Counted from the stretch's first letter, positions 18,703 to 28,872 are shown. The stretch: 64,000 nucleotides of DNA from Rhizomys pruinosus (GCA_009823505.1 VZQC01005680.1:1415088-1479087), one strand, 5' to 3'. The notes: generated from the letters alone by a model not told the origin. Numbers and translations: made by a program.

Positions 18703-18856
18703 AGTGAAGAGCTTACAGAGGCCGGACTAGGTCCTCGGATCTCCTTGCAGCTGGAGTTACAGGAGCTGCCTGATGTGGGTTCTGGGAACAGAGCCCTGGT
18801 CCCCTACTACAGCAGCAAATGCTGTTAACCACTGAAGTACCAATCTCTCCAGCCCC
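18650..18856 (-). mobile_element. B2/B3-like SINE with (TG)n tail
   Basis: (TG)n at 18653-18697, then antisense AGCTTACAGAGGCCGGACTAG, CAGCTGGAGTTACAGGAGC, ACCAATCTCTCCAGCCCC. Confidence 0.75.
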
Positions 18857-19014
18857 TTGTGTAAGCCTATAGAACATTTAAAATACCATGAACAAAAATT
18901 TACCATGCACATTGTGTATTTTTATGAAAACATGCATATCTAAAATATTTTTCAAAGAAGGCGCTTTACCAACTTCAACAGACTCAGAAGTGCCTATGGT
19001 GGGGAAGAAGCCAA
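18857..19014. other. Short unassigned stretch
   Basis: No gene or repeat recognised. Confidence 0.35.
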
Positions 19015-19240
19015 GGGCTGGGGAGATGGCTCGGCCAGTCAAGTACCTGCTGTGAACACTGGGGACTTGAGTCCAGATCACTAGCATCCATGAGAAGGAG
19101 TCAGGCACAAACAGTTTAACCTCATCTGGGGAGGCAGAGAGAGGTGGATCCCCATGCCTCACTGGCCAGACAGCATAGCCTAATCCATAAGCTCCAGGCT
19201 CAGTGGGAGACCCTGCCTCAATAACAACAAAAATAAAGTG
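19015..19240 (+). mobile_element. B4-like SINE
   Basis: GGGCTGGGGAGATGGCTCGG head, GGGGAGGCAGAGAGAGGTGGATCC body, GAGACCCTGCCTCAATAACAAC end. Confidence 0.7.
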
Positions 19241-19241
19241 G

Positions 19242-19350
19242 CTGGGGTTAGAAAGGTGACTCGGTGGGAAAGAGCACTTGTTGCCCAAGCGAGAGGACCT
19301 GAGTCCAGACCCCAGCATGCATGTAAAAAGCCTGGTGTGGCCATGAGACA
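19242..19350 (+). mobile_element. B4-like SINE, head only
   Basis: TGGCTGGGGTTAGAAAGGTGAC head through TGCATGTAAAAAGCCTGGTGTGG, where it stops. Tandem to the preceding B4-like copy. Confidence 0.6.
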
Positions 19351-19539
19351 CAGCTTTTGAACCTCCCAATATGGACTGAAGGATGTCTCTCCAAGAATCC
19401 TCCAAACCTTCAATGCCAGATGGGGACTACTGAGACATCCAGCTTGTAGACTGAGCAACTACTGGGGTTTCTGCCTCTTCACAGTATAGACTGACATTGT
19501 TGGACTACCCAGGCTGTATCATAGAGGTTAGTACAGGAA
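19351..19539 (+). repeat. Interspersed repeat fragment
   Basis: TACTGAGACATCCAGCTTGTAGACTGAGCAACTACTGG and GACATTGTTGGACTACCCAGG resemble the internal part of a common rodent repeat. Class unassigned. Confidence 0.35.
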
Positions 19540-20775
19540 GGTCAAGACAGAACGAGGTGCTTACTGGACCTCATTTGGTGACCATGGGAAGGGAAGACCC
19601 CAGTGTGGAGCACATGGGCAAGACTGATAGTTATTTGGGCTTGCCAAGGAGGAGCCTTCAAACAATTCCTTAAGGAAAACATGACATATTTCAGCATAAT
19701 AAAGAAAAAAGAATAAAAAAATAAAAAAGAAATCATATGTTGATGATGTTAAAACCTATTACATCATAATCTTGATATATGTGTGGTCTGCATATATGCA
19801 TATTTTGAAGTGATACAAATTGGAAGGAACAACAATAACAAAAAAGATGGGGTCAAAGAACTGACTGAAACAGCGAACTTCTGCCTGGAACAGTAAACTT
19901 CTGCATTGAAAATTTAAAAAGCGACTGAGAAAAAGATGAAAAAAATGTATGGCAGAATGCATGTGTGTAGGAAGCTTTCTTTGTAATAAGCAGGGACCAC
20001 AGGGTCCTGCTAAGGGGAGGGGAACACAATACCCACCTACGGCCACTGTCGAGAACTGGCCTCTGGGCGCAGAGACGAGTCAGCTACTTCTGTAGCCCGG
20101 CCTTAGAGGTACCTCCAACTCAGGCCCTTAGCCTGGGACAACGACACACATTTCCCACTCTTGGCAGGGACTTCCCACCTGCCCAGAGACTGCTGACCCC
20201 TGGACAGGAATTTCAGGCTGATGGCTGATGGCCTATCTTCAGCCTATGTCCACTCACAATTCACTTCACCACACCAGCTATCCAGGTTGGTGGTTCGCAC
20301 AGGGACCTCTTTCCAACCCACTGGCCACCCGAACAAAATGCAGGCCTGCTTTGGCCTGTATGCACGCAAAAAAAATTAATGATGGCTGGGAAGTCTATAA
20401 TGATGATAATGGAGAATTCGATTTATTACCCGCTACAGCCTGCTTTTATAAGCCAAATGACGTCAGTTCCCAGAGCCAATCACAGGCCCCCAGTTCTGAG
20501 CCACTGTGCACTGTTGTCCCACCCAGCACCCCGCACCTGGGCCACGTTGTCCGCTCCTCCTTGGGGCAGGGTCAGAGAAATCCCCTGACTCCCAACCACA
20601 TGGTGCCCTAAGAGATGCTAGCTGAGAACTAGCCCCCAATTCAAACTGGATCTTCCTACACATGAGCTCTGGTGGGGTGGGGTGGGGGGCAAGGAAGGGG
20701 GAACGGGTCTAGATTTGATTGGGAAATGTTGTATGAAATGCACAAAGCTTCAATGAAAAATTGGCTTAACAAAAA
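19540..20775 (+). mobile_element. L1 3'-UTR, split by a 697-bp LTR
   Basis: L1 3'-UTR blocks (GGCTTGCCAAGGAGGAGCC, CATGACATATTTCAGCATAA, ACTTCTGCATTGAAAATT, GGCAGAATGCATG) run to 19963. They resume at 20661 with CATGAGCTCTGGTGGGG, GGGTCTAGATTTGATT and a tail. The inverted sister at 45960-46425 shows the same order without the LTR. Confidence 0.75.
19964..20660 (-). mobile_element. Solo LTR inserted in L1 3' UTR, 4-bp TSD
   Basis: Terminal inverted repeats TGTGTAGGAAG / CTTCCTACA, flanked by CATG at 19960-19963 and 20661-20664. The uninterrupted target GCATGAGCTCTGG is present in the paralogous L1 ends near 4510 and 25135. On the minus strand the order is ATTGG (CCAAT motif), TGACGTCA (20458-20465, perfect CRE), TATAAAA (20450-20444), then AATAAA (20427-20422), so the LTR points left. 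No internal retroviral genes, hence a solo LTR. A 4-bp TSD fits class I ERVs better than class II (6 bp); the family is not identified. Confidence 0.8.
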
Positions 20776-20779
20776 AAGC

Positions 20780-20945
20780 CTAGTGTGCCTATATATTGCT
20801 CCTTACCCTGGACTCTGTCAGTCCAGCTCCAGGTCCAGTGAGAGACCCTGCCTGCAGGGAACAAGGTGGAGTGTGATTGAGCAGGAGACTTGATGTCCTC
20901 CTCTGGCCCGTGTGCATGCATAGGCCATGTACCCCCCGCCTCCCC
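20780..20945 (+). mobile_element. B4-like SINE, 3' part
   Basis: CAGCTCCAGGTCCAGTGAGAGACCCTGCCTGC and GAGACTTGATGTCCTCCTCTGGCC belong to the B4-type tail. Confidence 0.5.
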
Positions 20946-20954
20946 CCCCCACAA

Positions 20955-21090
20955 ATAGGGTGTCTGCCTTTATTCTTAGCACCTGGGAGGCAGAGGTAGG
21001 TGGATTAACAAGCAATCAAGACCAGCCTGGTTTACATAGAGAGTTCTAGATCAGTCAGGGCGACATAGTGAGACCCCATTGAATGAAAGA
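20955..21090 (+). mobile_element. B1 SINE, diverged
   Basis: TGTCTGCCTTTATTCTTAGCACC, AAGACCAGCCTGGTTTACATAG, GTGAGACCCCATTGAATG. Confidence 0.75.
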
Positions 21091-21540
21091 AGGAGAGAGA
21101 GAAAGAGAGAGGAAAAGAGGGTGGAGAAATAGAGGAAGACATCCAGGGCCGGTCTCTGCCATAAGCACTCCCTCTCCCTCACCCCCCCCCGCCCCCACAC
21201 ATTGGGAAAGCTTCCGTAACTGCCTGGAGGCCCTAGGCCAGCCCAACCAGGGCACAACAGCTGCCCATAGGTTCCGGCTTCCCATGGCTCATCCGCTTTC
21301 AAACACCACCCAGGTAAACCCACCTAGGCAACCTTCACATCTGGTGCTTTCTTTGAACATATTTCAGAGTAAAAGAAGCCATGTAATGGGGAGCTATAGG
21401 AGAAGTGGGGATAATAGGGATACTTTAACTGAGGCAGGCATGGGGGGTGTTGACTGGGAGAGAGATGAGAGGTGAGTAGTGCCTAGCTAGTGTAAAAAAA
21501 CAAAAACAAAACAAAACAGAGGGAATCATATTAGTCCAAA
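21091..21540. other. Unassigned stretch
   Basis: Short GA-rich and poly(C) patches, then unique-looking sequence with an A-rich run near 21495-21518. A 130-codon frame at 21083-21475 crosses simple sequence and has no domain. Confidence 0.35.
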
Positions 21541-22690
21541 AACCTACTGAAAAATTACACATACAATATCTCCTGATGAGTCAACGTGTATGGCTGAGGG
21601 CCATGCGACAAGAAACAGTGCCAGACAGAAGAAGCTGTTCTTCGAGGTGTTGGCCACAGTACCCCAAGAGACTCCCCAAAGTACACAGGCTATTGCCACA
21701 GCCCTCAATTGTCTCCCAGAACTTGAAGGTAAGACCCTATTGCTGAGGAAAGGACATACTTTGGACATAGTATTTGGAGCAATGGACCTGGAACTGACCT
21801 GGAAGCCACCTCCCTGAAGGCTAGCTCTCATAGTTTTGGAGAGCACTATGCAGCACTTAGCAGCTTTGCTAAGGGAAACATCAATATATGGTCCAATCAC
21901 AGCTTTAAGTGCTAATAACCACATCAATGACTGGCACAGCAACAATATTGGGGCAGTAGTGGCACTTTTCTGTTGGGGTAATCAACAGCTACCTAACTGG
22001 ACTTAAAGACAACAGGAGGAAACAAATTGTAAACATAGCCAAATACACATGGCTGGAGAGGTCTTAGATCTTAGAGAAAACTCCAAAAAGAGTCATATTA
22101 TCTAACAATCTATTGATGAATCACAGTACAATAAATACCTCTTCCCATATGCAATGATGAAGGCTGCATAACAAGAAACCATACCAGACAGGAGAAACCG
22201 TCCTATGAGTCATTGGCCAGGGTAGCCCAAGGGACTCCCCAAAGTGCACAGGCTCCTGCCATGGCCTTTGATGGCCTCTCAGAACCTGAAGGTAAGACCC
22301 TATTGCTGAAGATAGGACATACTTCGGAGACCGGATCTTGAGCAATGGAGTTGGATCCGACCTGGAAGCCACCTCCCCCGAAGGCTGGCTCTCATAGCTG
22401 TGGAGAGCACTATGTAAGCCACTAAGGGAGAGCGTCAATCAATGGTCCAACAGCAGCCTCAAGACCAAATATCCACGTCAATGACTAGCACAGCATATGA
22501 TATTGGTGCAATAGTGGCACTTCTTCTATCTCAGGGGAAATCACTGGCTAAGCAATTGCACCTAAAGCCCACTCAGTGGGAGGAAATTCATATCGTAAAC
22601 ATATCCAGATGCACACAACTGGAGAGCTCATAGATCTTACACAATTCCCCAAGGTTGTCACATCCCTAGGCTAAGGTAACATTTTACTAA
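21541..22690 (+). repeat. Tandem duplication of about 570 bp inside L1 3' UTR
   Basis: Copies at about 21541-22105 and 22106-22690 both run from an AATATCT/AATACCT-like start through ACAAGAAAC, GGACTCCCCAAAGT, GAAGGTAAGACCCTATTGCT, CTGGAAGCCACCTCC and GTGGCACTT. The inverted L1 at 33.5-34.9 kb has this block once. Confidence 0.85.
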
Positions 22691-22707
22691 CTCCAAAAGA
22701 AGTATCC

Positions 22708-22935
22708 TGGGGCTGGGGAGATGGCTCAGTGGTTAAGAGCACTGACTGCTCTTGCAGAGGACCTGGGTTCGATTCCCAGCACCCACATGGCAGCTAAGAA
22801 CCATCTTTAACTCCAGTTCCAGTGGAATCCGATGCTCTCTTCTGACCTCCGAAGCATTGCATGACACAGGCGCACCAACCTACATGCAGACAATACACTC
22901 ATACACATAAAAATATAATAAATAAATTTAAAAAA
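22708..22935 (+). mobile_element. B2-superfamily SINE
   Basis: GGGGCTGGGGAGATGGCTCAGTGGTTAAGAGCACTGACTG to ATACACTCATACACATAAAAATA. Full length, little decayed. Confidence 0.9.
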
Positions 22936-23322
22936 GAAAACCTTTCTTATACTTGCAAACAAATATCCCAAACACCAATCAGAAAAGAAACTTCTTTTGC
23001 ACCAGATTAGAATAGTACAGAGTCCCATAACTACATACACACAGACATGGTCTGTGAATTGCTCATGCCTAGGTGACACATGTACAATGCAACCTCCACA
23101 CATAAGCCCCAAGCTTCATAGAACAAGGACCCAAGAAGGCATTAACCTTACCTCTTAACTCTTGTTAAGGAAACTCTTCCGTGCAATAGGAGACCAGGAA
23201 CTCAAAAGGGCACGAATGGCCAAACTATGAAGGAGTCTGCAGAGTGTGCTTCCATGGAAAGGCTGCCTATATTCAGCTTCACCCACCCAGGGCTCAGGAA
23301 ATATTGTGGAAGAGTGGATAGA

Positions 23323-23716
23323 GGGGCTGGAGAGATAGCCTAGCAGTTAAGAGCACCGACTGCTCTTGCAGAGGACCCGGGTTCGATCCCCAGCACCCAC
23401 ATGGTGGCTGAGAACCGTCTGTAACTCCAATTCTAGGAGAACTCCAGTTCCAGGGGAGTCCAACACCCTCTTCTGACCTCTGAGGCATTGCACAACATGG
23501 GTGCACAAACCTACATGCAGACAGTACATTCATACACATAGAAAATAAATAGTGGGGCATGGTTGCACAAGCCTTTAATCCTAGCATTTGGGAGGCAGAG
23601 GCAGGTGGATCTTTGTGAGTTCAAGGCCAGCCTGGTCTACAGAGTGAGTTCCAGGACAGCTGGGGCTACAGGGAGACCCTGTCTCGAAAAGAAAAAAAAA
23701 AAAAAAAAAAAAAAAA
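23323..23716 (+). mobile_element. B2-B1 composite SINE sharing one TSD
   Basis: B2 at 23323-23548 and B1 at 23550-23695 plus pure A tail. The whole pair is flanked by AGAGTGGATAGA at 23311-23322 and 23717-23728. No TSD was seen between the two parts. Confidence 0.85.
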
Positions 23717-24215
23717 AGAGTGGATAGAAAGATTATAAGAGCCAGGAAGCTGATGCAAGACTAAATGGAGATGAATCCTACGAACCCCTGGGACCCTGTT
23801 TGTATAAACCCACACCATTGGTATCAGCATGCACAAGACCCATGCAAACTCAGCTGGACAAAAAACCCAGCACAAAAACCCAGCACAAAAACCCAGCGGA
23901 AATGGGTATCAGAGCCCAACCTTGGCTGGGGAAACCTTGGCAGCAGATGATAGTTGGGTGAGGAAGTCCTGATGTTCTTTAGGAAAGAGACTCCGGATAG
24001 GCTGACTAGAGCTCAGAGGAGGAGCTGGCACTGTGGAGTGAGCAGGGAGAGTAGTTTGGTGCAATGGACCCCAGCACAAACGACAGAAGGTGTGAACTCC
24101 CAGGAGGAGCTGCGGGAGTGTGCCTAGGGAGAAGCGGGTATAAAGGCCATTAAGTCGGAGTGGGAAACTGTGTATGAAACATAAAAATTCAATTAATAAA
24201 GGCAGTCGTGGAAAT

Positions 24216-24883
24216 TAATTCAAGTCAGACGCCAGGAAGGGGCGCCAGAGCCCAGTGGCTAGACCAGCAGGATCAGGTTTCCAGCAGGCCCTCAGCATCC
24301 ACCTCTGTATATAGAGAGATGCTTGGTTCTCTGGCTCAGAGAAGCGCCCCGGGCTGAGCGCTAGCTGCATGTCTTACTCTTCACTGCAGTCCTTGGCGTC
24401 CACCCAAACCTACCCCATACGTGAAGGGAGTAGTGGGGGGTGTAGACCTGACTGTTGGCCCTTGCTGGGATGCAGAGCTGCAGGTGGGTAGATGGGCTTG
24501 GATGGGAGCGGGTGAAAGTAACACAAATGCCCACCAGGGGGCAGTGGACACACAGTTTCCGAGCCAGCCTGAACAAAGACAAGACCTTGTCTTCCTGGCT
24601 GTCTTAATTTCTCTCATTTCCCTCCTGAGTCTCCTCCCTCCTCTTCCCTTCTCTCCCATCCCCTCTGCTCCCTTCCCCTTCCTGTCCATTCTCCTCTACC
24701 TTCCCCTCCCCACTGAACTTCCTGCAGGTGAAGCAAGCACCTTATACTGACCTCCATTCCCAGTCCTCTTTTTCATTTTTATTTTAAGACAAAGTCGCAT
24801 TGAGTTTCTCAGGCTGGCTTTTAATTCACTCTGCAGCACAAGCTGCCTTTCAATTTTACTCTTTTAAAGATTCATTTGTGTTT
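24216..24883. other. SINE-free stretch
   Basis: No supported exon. Pyrimidine-rich at 24600-24720. It contains the CTCF-like motif at 24528-24546. Confidence 0.4.
24528..24546 (+). promoter_or_regulatory. Strong candidate CTCF motif
   Basis: TGCCCACCAGGGGGCAGTG matches the canonical TGGCCACCAGGGGGCGCTA at 15 of 19, with CCACCAGGGGGC intact. Not in a recognised repeat. Confidence 0.6.
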
Positions 24884-25005
24884 TGCCGGGTGTGGTGGTG
24901 CACACCTTTCAAATTCCAGCACTCGGGAGGCAGTTCCAGGCTAGCCTAGTCTACATAGTGAGTTCCAGGCCAGCTGGTGCTATGGGGAGACCCTGTCTCA
25001 AAAAA
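24884..25005 (+). mobile_element. B1 SINE, internally deleted
   Basis: GCCGGGTGTGGTGGTGCACACC, GCACTCGGGAGGCAG directly joined to TTCCAGGCTAGCC (internal gap), GACCCTGTCTCAAAAAAAG. Confidence 0.8.
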
Positions 25006-25054
25006 AGATTTTTGTGTTTTTATGCTTTTTTAAAAGATTTTTTTAAAATGGTAT

Positions 25055-25215
25055 GACTAAACAGTCAACTTCCTCATGGAGAATATTGAGAAAGACTGAG
25101 AAAGAGATGAAAAGCATGTTTGGCAGAATGCATGAGCTCTGGCGAAGTGGGGGAATGGGCGGGAACACGGGTCTAGATTTGTTAAAAAAATAAAAATAAA
25201 TTTATGTGGAAAAAA
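25055..25215 (+). mobile_element. L1 3'-UTR end
   Basis: Near-identical to 4430-4590 across AACTTCCTCATGGAGAATAT, GGCAGAATGCATGAGCTCTGG, the G-rich tract and GGGTCTAGATTTG, indicating the same young-ish subfamily. Confidence 0.75.
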
Positions 25216-25221
25216 ATGGCA

Positions 25222-25418
25222 TGACTGTTTTGCCTGCATGTATGTAAGTGCATATGTACTTGTGTCATGCAATGCCCACAAGAAGCCAGAAGAGGGCATC
25301 AGGTCTCCTGGAACTAGAGTTACAGGTGGTTGTCAGTGGTCATGTGGGTGCTGGGAACCAAACCTGAGACCTCTGTAAGAGTAGCCAGTGCTCTTAAATG
25401 CTGAACCACCCCTCCATT
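25222..25418 (-). mobile_element. B2-superfamily SINE
   Basis: Antisense: GTTTTGCCTGCATGTATGTAAG, CATGCAATGCCCACAAGAAGCC, ACCACCCCTCCATTCC. Confidence 0.75.
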
Positions 25419-25439
25419 CCATGTTTGTGTTTTTTGAAT

Positions 25440-25623
25440 TGTGTGTGTGTGTGTGTGTATGTGTACCTGAATGTAGCGGTTTCAGAGACCAGAAGAAGGA
25501 TTTGGATTCTCTGGATTCTCTGGAGCTGGAGTTATAAGTAGTTCTGAGCTGTCTAATTTGGGTGCTGGGAACTGAACTAGCTCTCTGCAAGAGCTGCCGA
25601 CCACTGAGCTATTGCTCTAGCCC
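25440..25623 (-). mobile_element. B2-superfamily SINE with short (GT)n
   Basis: (GT)n at 25440-25458, antisense body with a GATTCTCTG block doubled (25503-25521), ending GCTATTGCTCTAGCCCC. Confidence 0.7.
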
Positions 25624-25819
25624 CTGGTGTTGAACTTTCAGTCCTCCTGCCTCAGCCTCCTGAGTAGGAGTTGCTGGGATTGCAAGGCTGTGGAACTAGA
25701 CTCAGCTCTTTAGATCTTTGATTACTGTTTTCATTTGTTCATTTCTGTGAACCGCAGCTCCTGAGGAGCCCATTTGTGTTTGAAGACCCTGTAGGCTGGC
25801 TGAATCGGCTATTTCTTTT

Positions 25820-25820
<1 letters not shown>
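25624..25820. other. Antisense SINE scraps
   Basis: GTCCTCCTGCCTCAGCCTCCTGAGTAGGAG resembles an antisense B1/7SL end. Nothing else recognised. Confidence 0.35.
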
Positions 25821-25874
<54 letters not shown>

Positions 25875-26082
25875 TTTCTGTATGTGTATGAATGTACTGT
25901 CTGCATGTAGGTTTGTGCACTTGTGTCGTGCAATGCCGCAGAGGTCAGAAGAGAGTATTGGATTCCCTTGGAACTGGAGTTACAGACGGTTCTCAGCTGC
26001 CATGTGGGTGCTGGGGATCGAACCCGGGTCCTCTGTAAGAGTGGTCAGTGCTCTTAACCGCTAGGCCATCTCTCCAGCCCCA
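25821..26082 (-). mobile_element. B2-superfamily SINE (young type) with (TTTA)n tail
   Basis: About 13 TTTA units at 25822-25875, then a near-intact antisense B2 ending TAGGCCATCTCTCCAGCCCC. It has the single rather than doubled AACTGGAGTT block. Confidence 0.9.
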
Positions 26083-26094
26083 TCCTTTGTCTTC

Positions 26095-26585
26095 TTAATA
26101 GCTGTTTATTACTGACCTGTGATGAGAACAGGAGTTAGAATCCGGTCAGGCCGGGCAGGGCCCCCAGAGCAGCAGTTCTGAGACCCTCCCTTGCTGGAGA
26201 CCAGGGATCCGGAAGAGTGGTCTGCTGTCTCCTGAACGAGCACTTCTGCCTGGAGCTACCCATGACTATGCGACTGAAAGTGGAAGAGGTGCCTGGACAC
26301 CTCATGCTGGGCCAACCGTACTGAAAGCGCACCCTCCCCGTGCCTCACCTCAGTTTCTGCCATATGTCCTTTAAAAAGCCCAATGCTATCTGTGTCCCAT
26401 GCTACCCTACTTCCTGGCTCTCTCTCTCTTTCTCTCATCTATGATTTAATAAACTCCCAAACTTACACTCTTTGGACTGTGAATTTCATTCTTCTACAAC
26501 ACAAAATAAGCTGGCTCAGGGCAGCTTTGGTGGCTGTGGAGTTTTCTGGGACCCCAGTCCACCTGAGAAAGACCCCTTTATTCTC
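26095..26585 (+). mobile_element. Candidate LTR (unidentified family)
   Basis: TTTAAAAAGCCCAATGC (TATA-like, about 26371) is followed by a CT-rich stretch and AATAAACTCCC (about 26447), then TTGGACTGTGAATTTC. The spacing resembles an LTR U3-R-U5. Ends and TSD were not found, so this is tentative. Confidence 0.35.
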
Positions 26586-27317
26586 AAGAACACCCTAGTA
26601 TGCCCATATCATTTCTGACTATTCAGTGAAGTTGTTGGCATGCATTACCTAGCAGACTATCAGCTTCCACCATCCTCAAGGCTAAAAACAACATCAGGCA
26701 ATGTCCAGGACCAGTTAGCTTTGCTGTAATCTACCCGCTCCATGTCCCCACTGACCTAGCCATCAAGTGCACTGATTTGTGGTTGTCTTTTGTTCGTGTC
26801 TATAACCATTGCCAATGCAGAACACGTCATAGACATAGGGCAACTTGGAGCTCTCTAAGTTGGCGGGGCTGGCAGGCCAGTGAGTGCCAGGTATCCTCCT
26901 GTCTCTGCCTCTCCAACTCTGGGGTTACAAGCACACACCACCATGCCCATCTTCTTACATGGATTCTGCAGATGCAACTGAGACCTTCAAACTTGCAAGG
27001 TAAGTACCTGAGCATCTATCTCTGCAACCTAAGAGTGGAGATTTACTACAAATGTGTGCGTTTAATTCCAAAGGAGTGCTGTTAGGAAATAAATTCCCAG
27101 AGCACAGGGTCTCTACCTGCTTTGCTCATTAAATATCACGTAACTGCATTCATCCCAAAATGTAACATCAGTTAATGTCTCCTACTGACGCTGTGTACTC
27201 TGGAGTGTTTGTGTAATGACACAGCTGCCCAATATGGGAGAGGACAATGTGTCTTGTCTCTTAAGCAACTCATCTCTGCCTTAGCTGGGGGACACTCAGT
27301 AAATGTGTGTTAAAAAT
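26586..27317. other. Mostly unassigned, with an old B1 at about 26860-26965 (minus)
   Basis: CTGTCTCTGCCTCTCCAACTCTGGGGTTACAAGCACACACCACCATGCCC is antisense B1-like. No gene found. A 102-codon frame at 26777-27085 crosses this SINE and is rejected. Confidence 0.4.
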
Positions 27318-27327
27318 ATGTGGGCCC

Positions 27328-27572
27328 AGGGCTGGAGAGATGGCTCAGCAGTTAAGAGCACCGACTGCTCTTGAAGAGGACCCAGATTTGATTCCCAACA
27401 CCCACATGGCGGCTGAGAACCTTCTTTAAGCCAGGCATGGTGGCACACGCCTTTAATCCTATTACTTGGGAGGCAGAGGCAGGCTGATCTCTGTGAGTTC
27501 AAGGCCAGCTTGGTCTACATAGTGAGTTCTAGGCCAGCTAGGGCTATAGGGAGACACTGTCTCAAAAAAAAA
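27328..27572 (+). mobile_element. B2-B1 chimeric SINE with TSD
   Basis: The first about 100 bases of a B2 (through GCGGCTGAGAACCTTCTTTAA) are fused directly to a B1 (GCCAGGCATGGTGG onward) and a poly(A) tail. Flanked by ATGTGGGCCC at 27318-27327 and 27573-27582, so the chimera inserted as one unit. Confidence 0.9.
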
Positions 27573-27584
27573 ATGTGGGCCCTG

Positions 27585-27720
27585 CCAGGGGTGGTGGTGC
27601 ACAGCTTTAATTTCAGCACTCAGGAGGCAGAAGCAGGAGGCTCTCTGTGAAATGGAGGCCTGCTGAAATCAAGTTCTAGACCAGTTGTGGCTACGGGGAG
27701 ACTGTCTCAAAAAGACAAGA
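27585..27720 (+). mobile_element. B1 SINE
   Basis: GCCAGGGGTGGTGGTGCACAGC to GGGGAGACTGTCTCAAAAAG. Confidence 0.85.
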
Positions 27721-27727
27721 AAAGGGG

Positions 27728-27915
27728 AGGCTGGAGAGATGGCTCAGTGGTTAACAACAATGGCTGCTCTTGCAGGGGACCTGCGTTTGGTTCCCAGCAC
27801 CCAGGTGGTGGCTAATCACAAACAGCACCCTCTTCTGGCCGCCTCTGGCATTGCACACATTCCTTGCACTTACATACATGTAGGCAGGACACCCATACAC
27901 ATAAAACAGTGAACA
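27728..27915 (+). mobile_element. B2-superfamily SINE
   Basis: GAGGCTGGAGAGATGGCTCAGTGG to ACACCCATACACATAAAAC. Some internal sequence missing. Confidence 0.8.
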
Positions 27916-28600
27916 TTTAAAACATACATGGGTTATGGAAAAAATGGAGGAAGAACCAAGTTATCATAAGGCATAGAGGAGACATTGGAATTGTTGGTTA
28001 GCAATGAGTTTACATCAGAGGCATCCCAGATCTCGTTCTAGCCAGCCATGTTGCAGACAGTGAAATAAACACCGCTAAGTTTAAATTTACTGGCTTTGTA
28101 AACATGTTTACACTTATTTGTGAATGTATTTATTTTTAAACAGTGTTTCCCCAGCTGTCCTGGAATTCACTATGTCAATTAAGCTGGCCTAGGTCTCCCA
28201 GAAATCCACTGTTTCTATATCCTGAGTGCTGGGCCCAAAGGCATGAGCCACTATGCTCAGCTGTGTAAATTTATTTTTATTGATGGTTATCATAGATGCA
28301 GGAGCAGTTTATAACCTTTAATTACATTATTATAATAAAGTTTTATGCTTACATAAAATATAACATAATAATAATAATAATAATTATTATTATTATTAAA
28401 GGTCATCACTGAAGGTTTGCAAGTTATATATTTGTTTATTTGTTTTGGATTCCATCAATGGAAGTGGAGTTAATCAGGTTAAGTGAATTAAGACATGTTC
28501 AGAGGGACAAATATTGTATATTTTCTCTCATTTGTGGTTGATAGATTATATGTAGTCACATAAGATCATGTGCATATATCAAAGTGTTTGTTGCTTTTTT
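27916..28600. other. AT-rich stretch with an old B1 and an L1 scrap
   Basis: Antisense B1 at about 28137-28263 (CCCCAGCTGTCCTGGAATTC). An (AAT)n run at 28365-28400. L1 3'-UTR-like AGAGGGACAAATATTGTATATTTTCTCTC at 28498-28527. No gene. Confidence 0.5.
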
Positions 28601-28772
28601 ACATTTATTTAAGATGAATGTATACATGCCTGCATGTGCCATGGTATACATGTGGAAGTCAGAGGACTAATTGAAGAGTTAGCTCTCTCTTTCTACCATG
28701 CAAGTCCTGGGGACTGAACACTGGTCAGCTGATGTGGCAGCAAGTATCACTGATTCATCTTGCCAGACCCCA
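28601..28772 (-). mobile_element. B3-like SINE
   Basis: Antisense: ACATGTGGAAGTCAGAGGAC, TTCTACCATGCAAGTCCTGGGGACTGAAC, CATCTTGCCAGACCC. Confidence 0.7.
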
Positions 28773-28872
28773 AATTTTGTTTTAACTATATAATTACTTA
28801 TGTTTTATGGTAAATTTCTTAGGCTTTTTAAAAAAAGTTTTACTTTTATTTTTTATTTAAAATTTTATGTTT

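Larger units (their letters stand above)
21541..24215 (+). mobile_element. L1 3'-UTR, long copy with nested SINEs
   Basis: Collinear with the inverted sequence at 33503-34850 (shared blocks CTGAAGGTAAGACCCTATTG, AGTAGTGGCACTTTTCTG, AAACTTCTTTTGCACCAG, CCAGCGGAAATGGGTATCAG). It is interrupted by a B2 at 22708 and a B2-B1 composite at 23323. Ends in AAACATAAAAATTCAATTAATAAAG. Confidence 0.8.

Noticed and set aside
20401..20470. CRE and TATA as a promoter of a cellular gene
   Set aside because: They lie inside the LTR at 19964-20660 in LTR order, and no gene follows in that direction.
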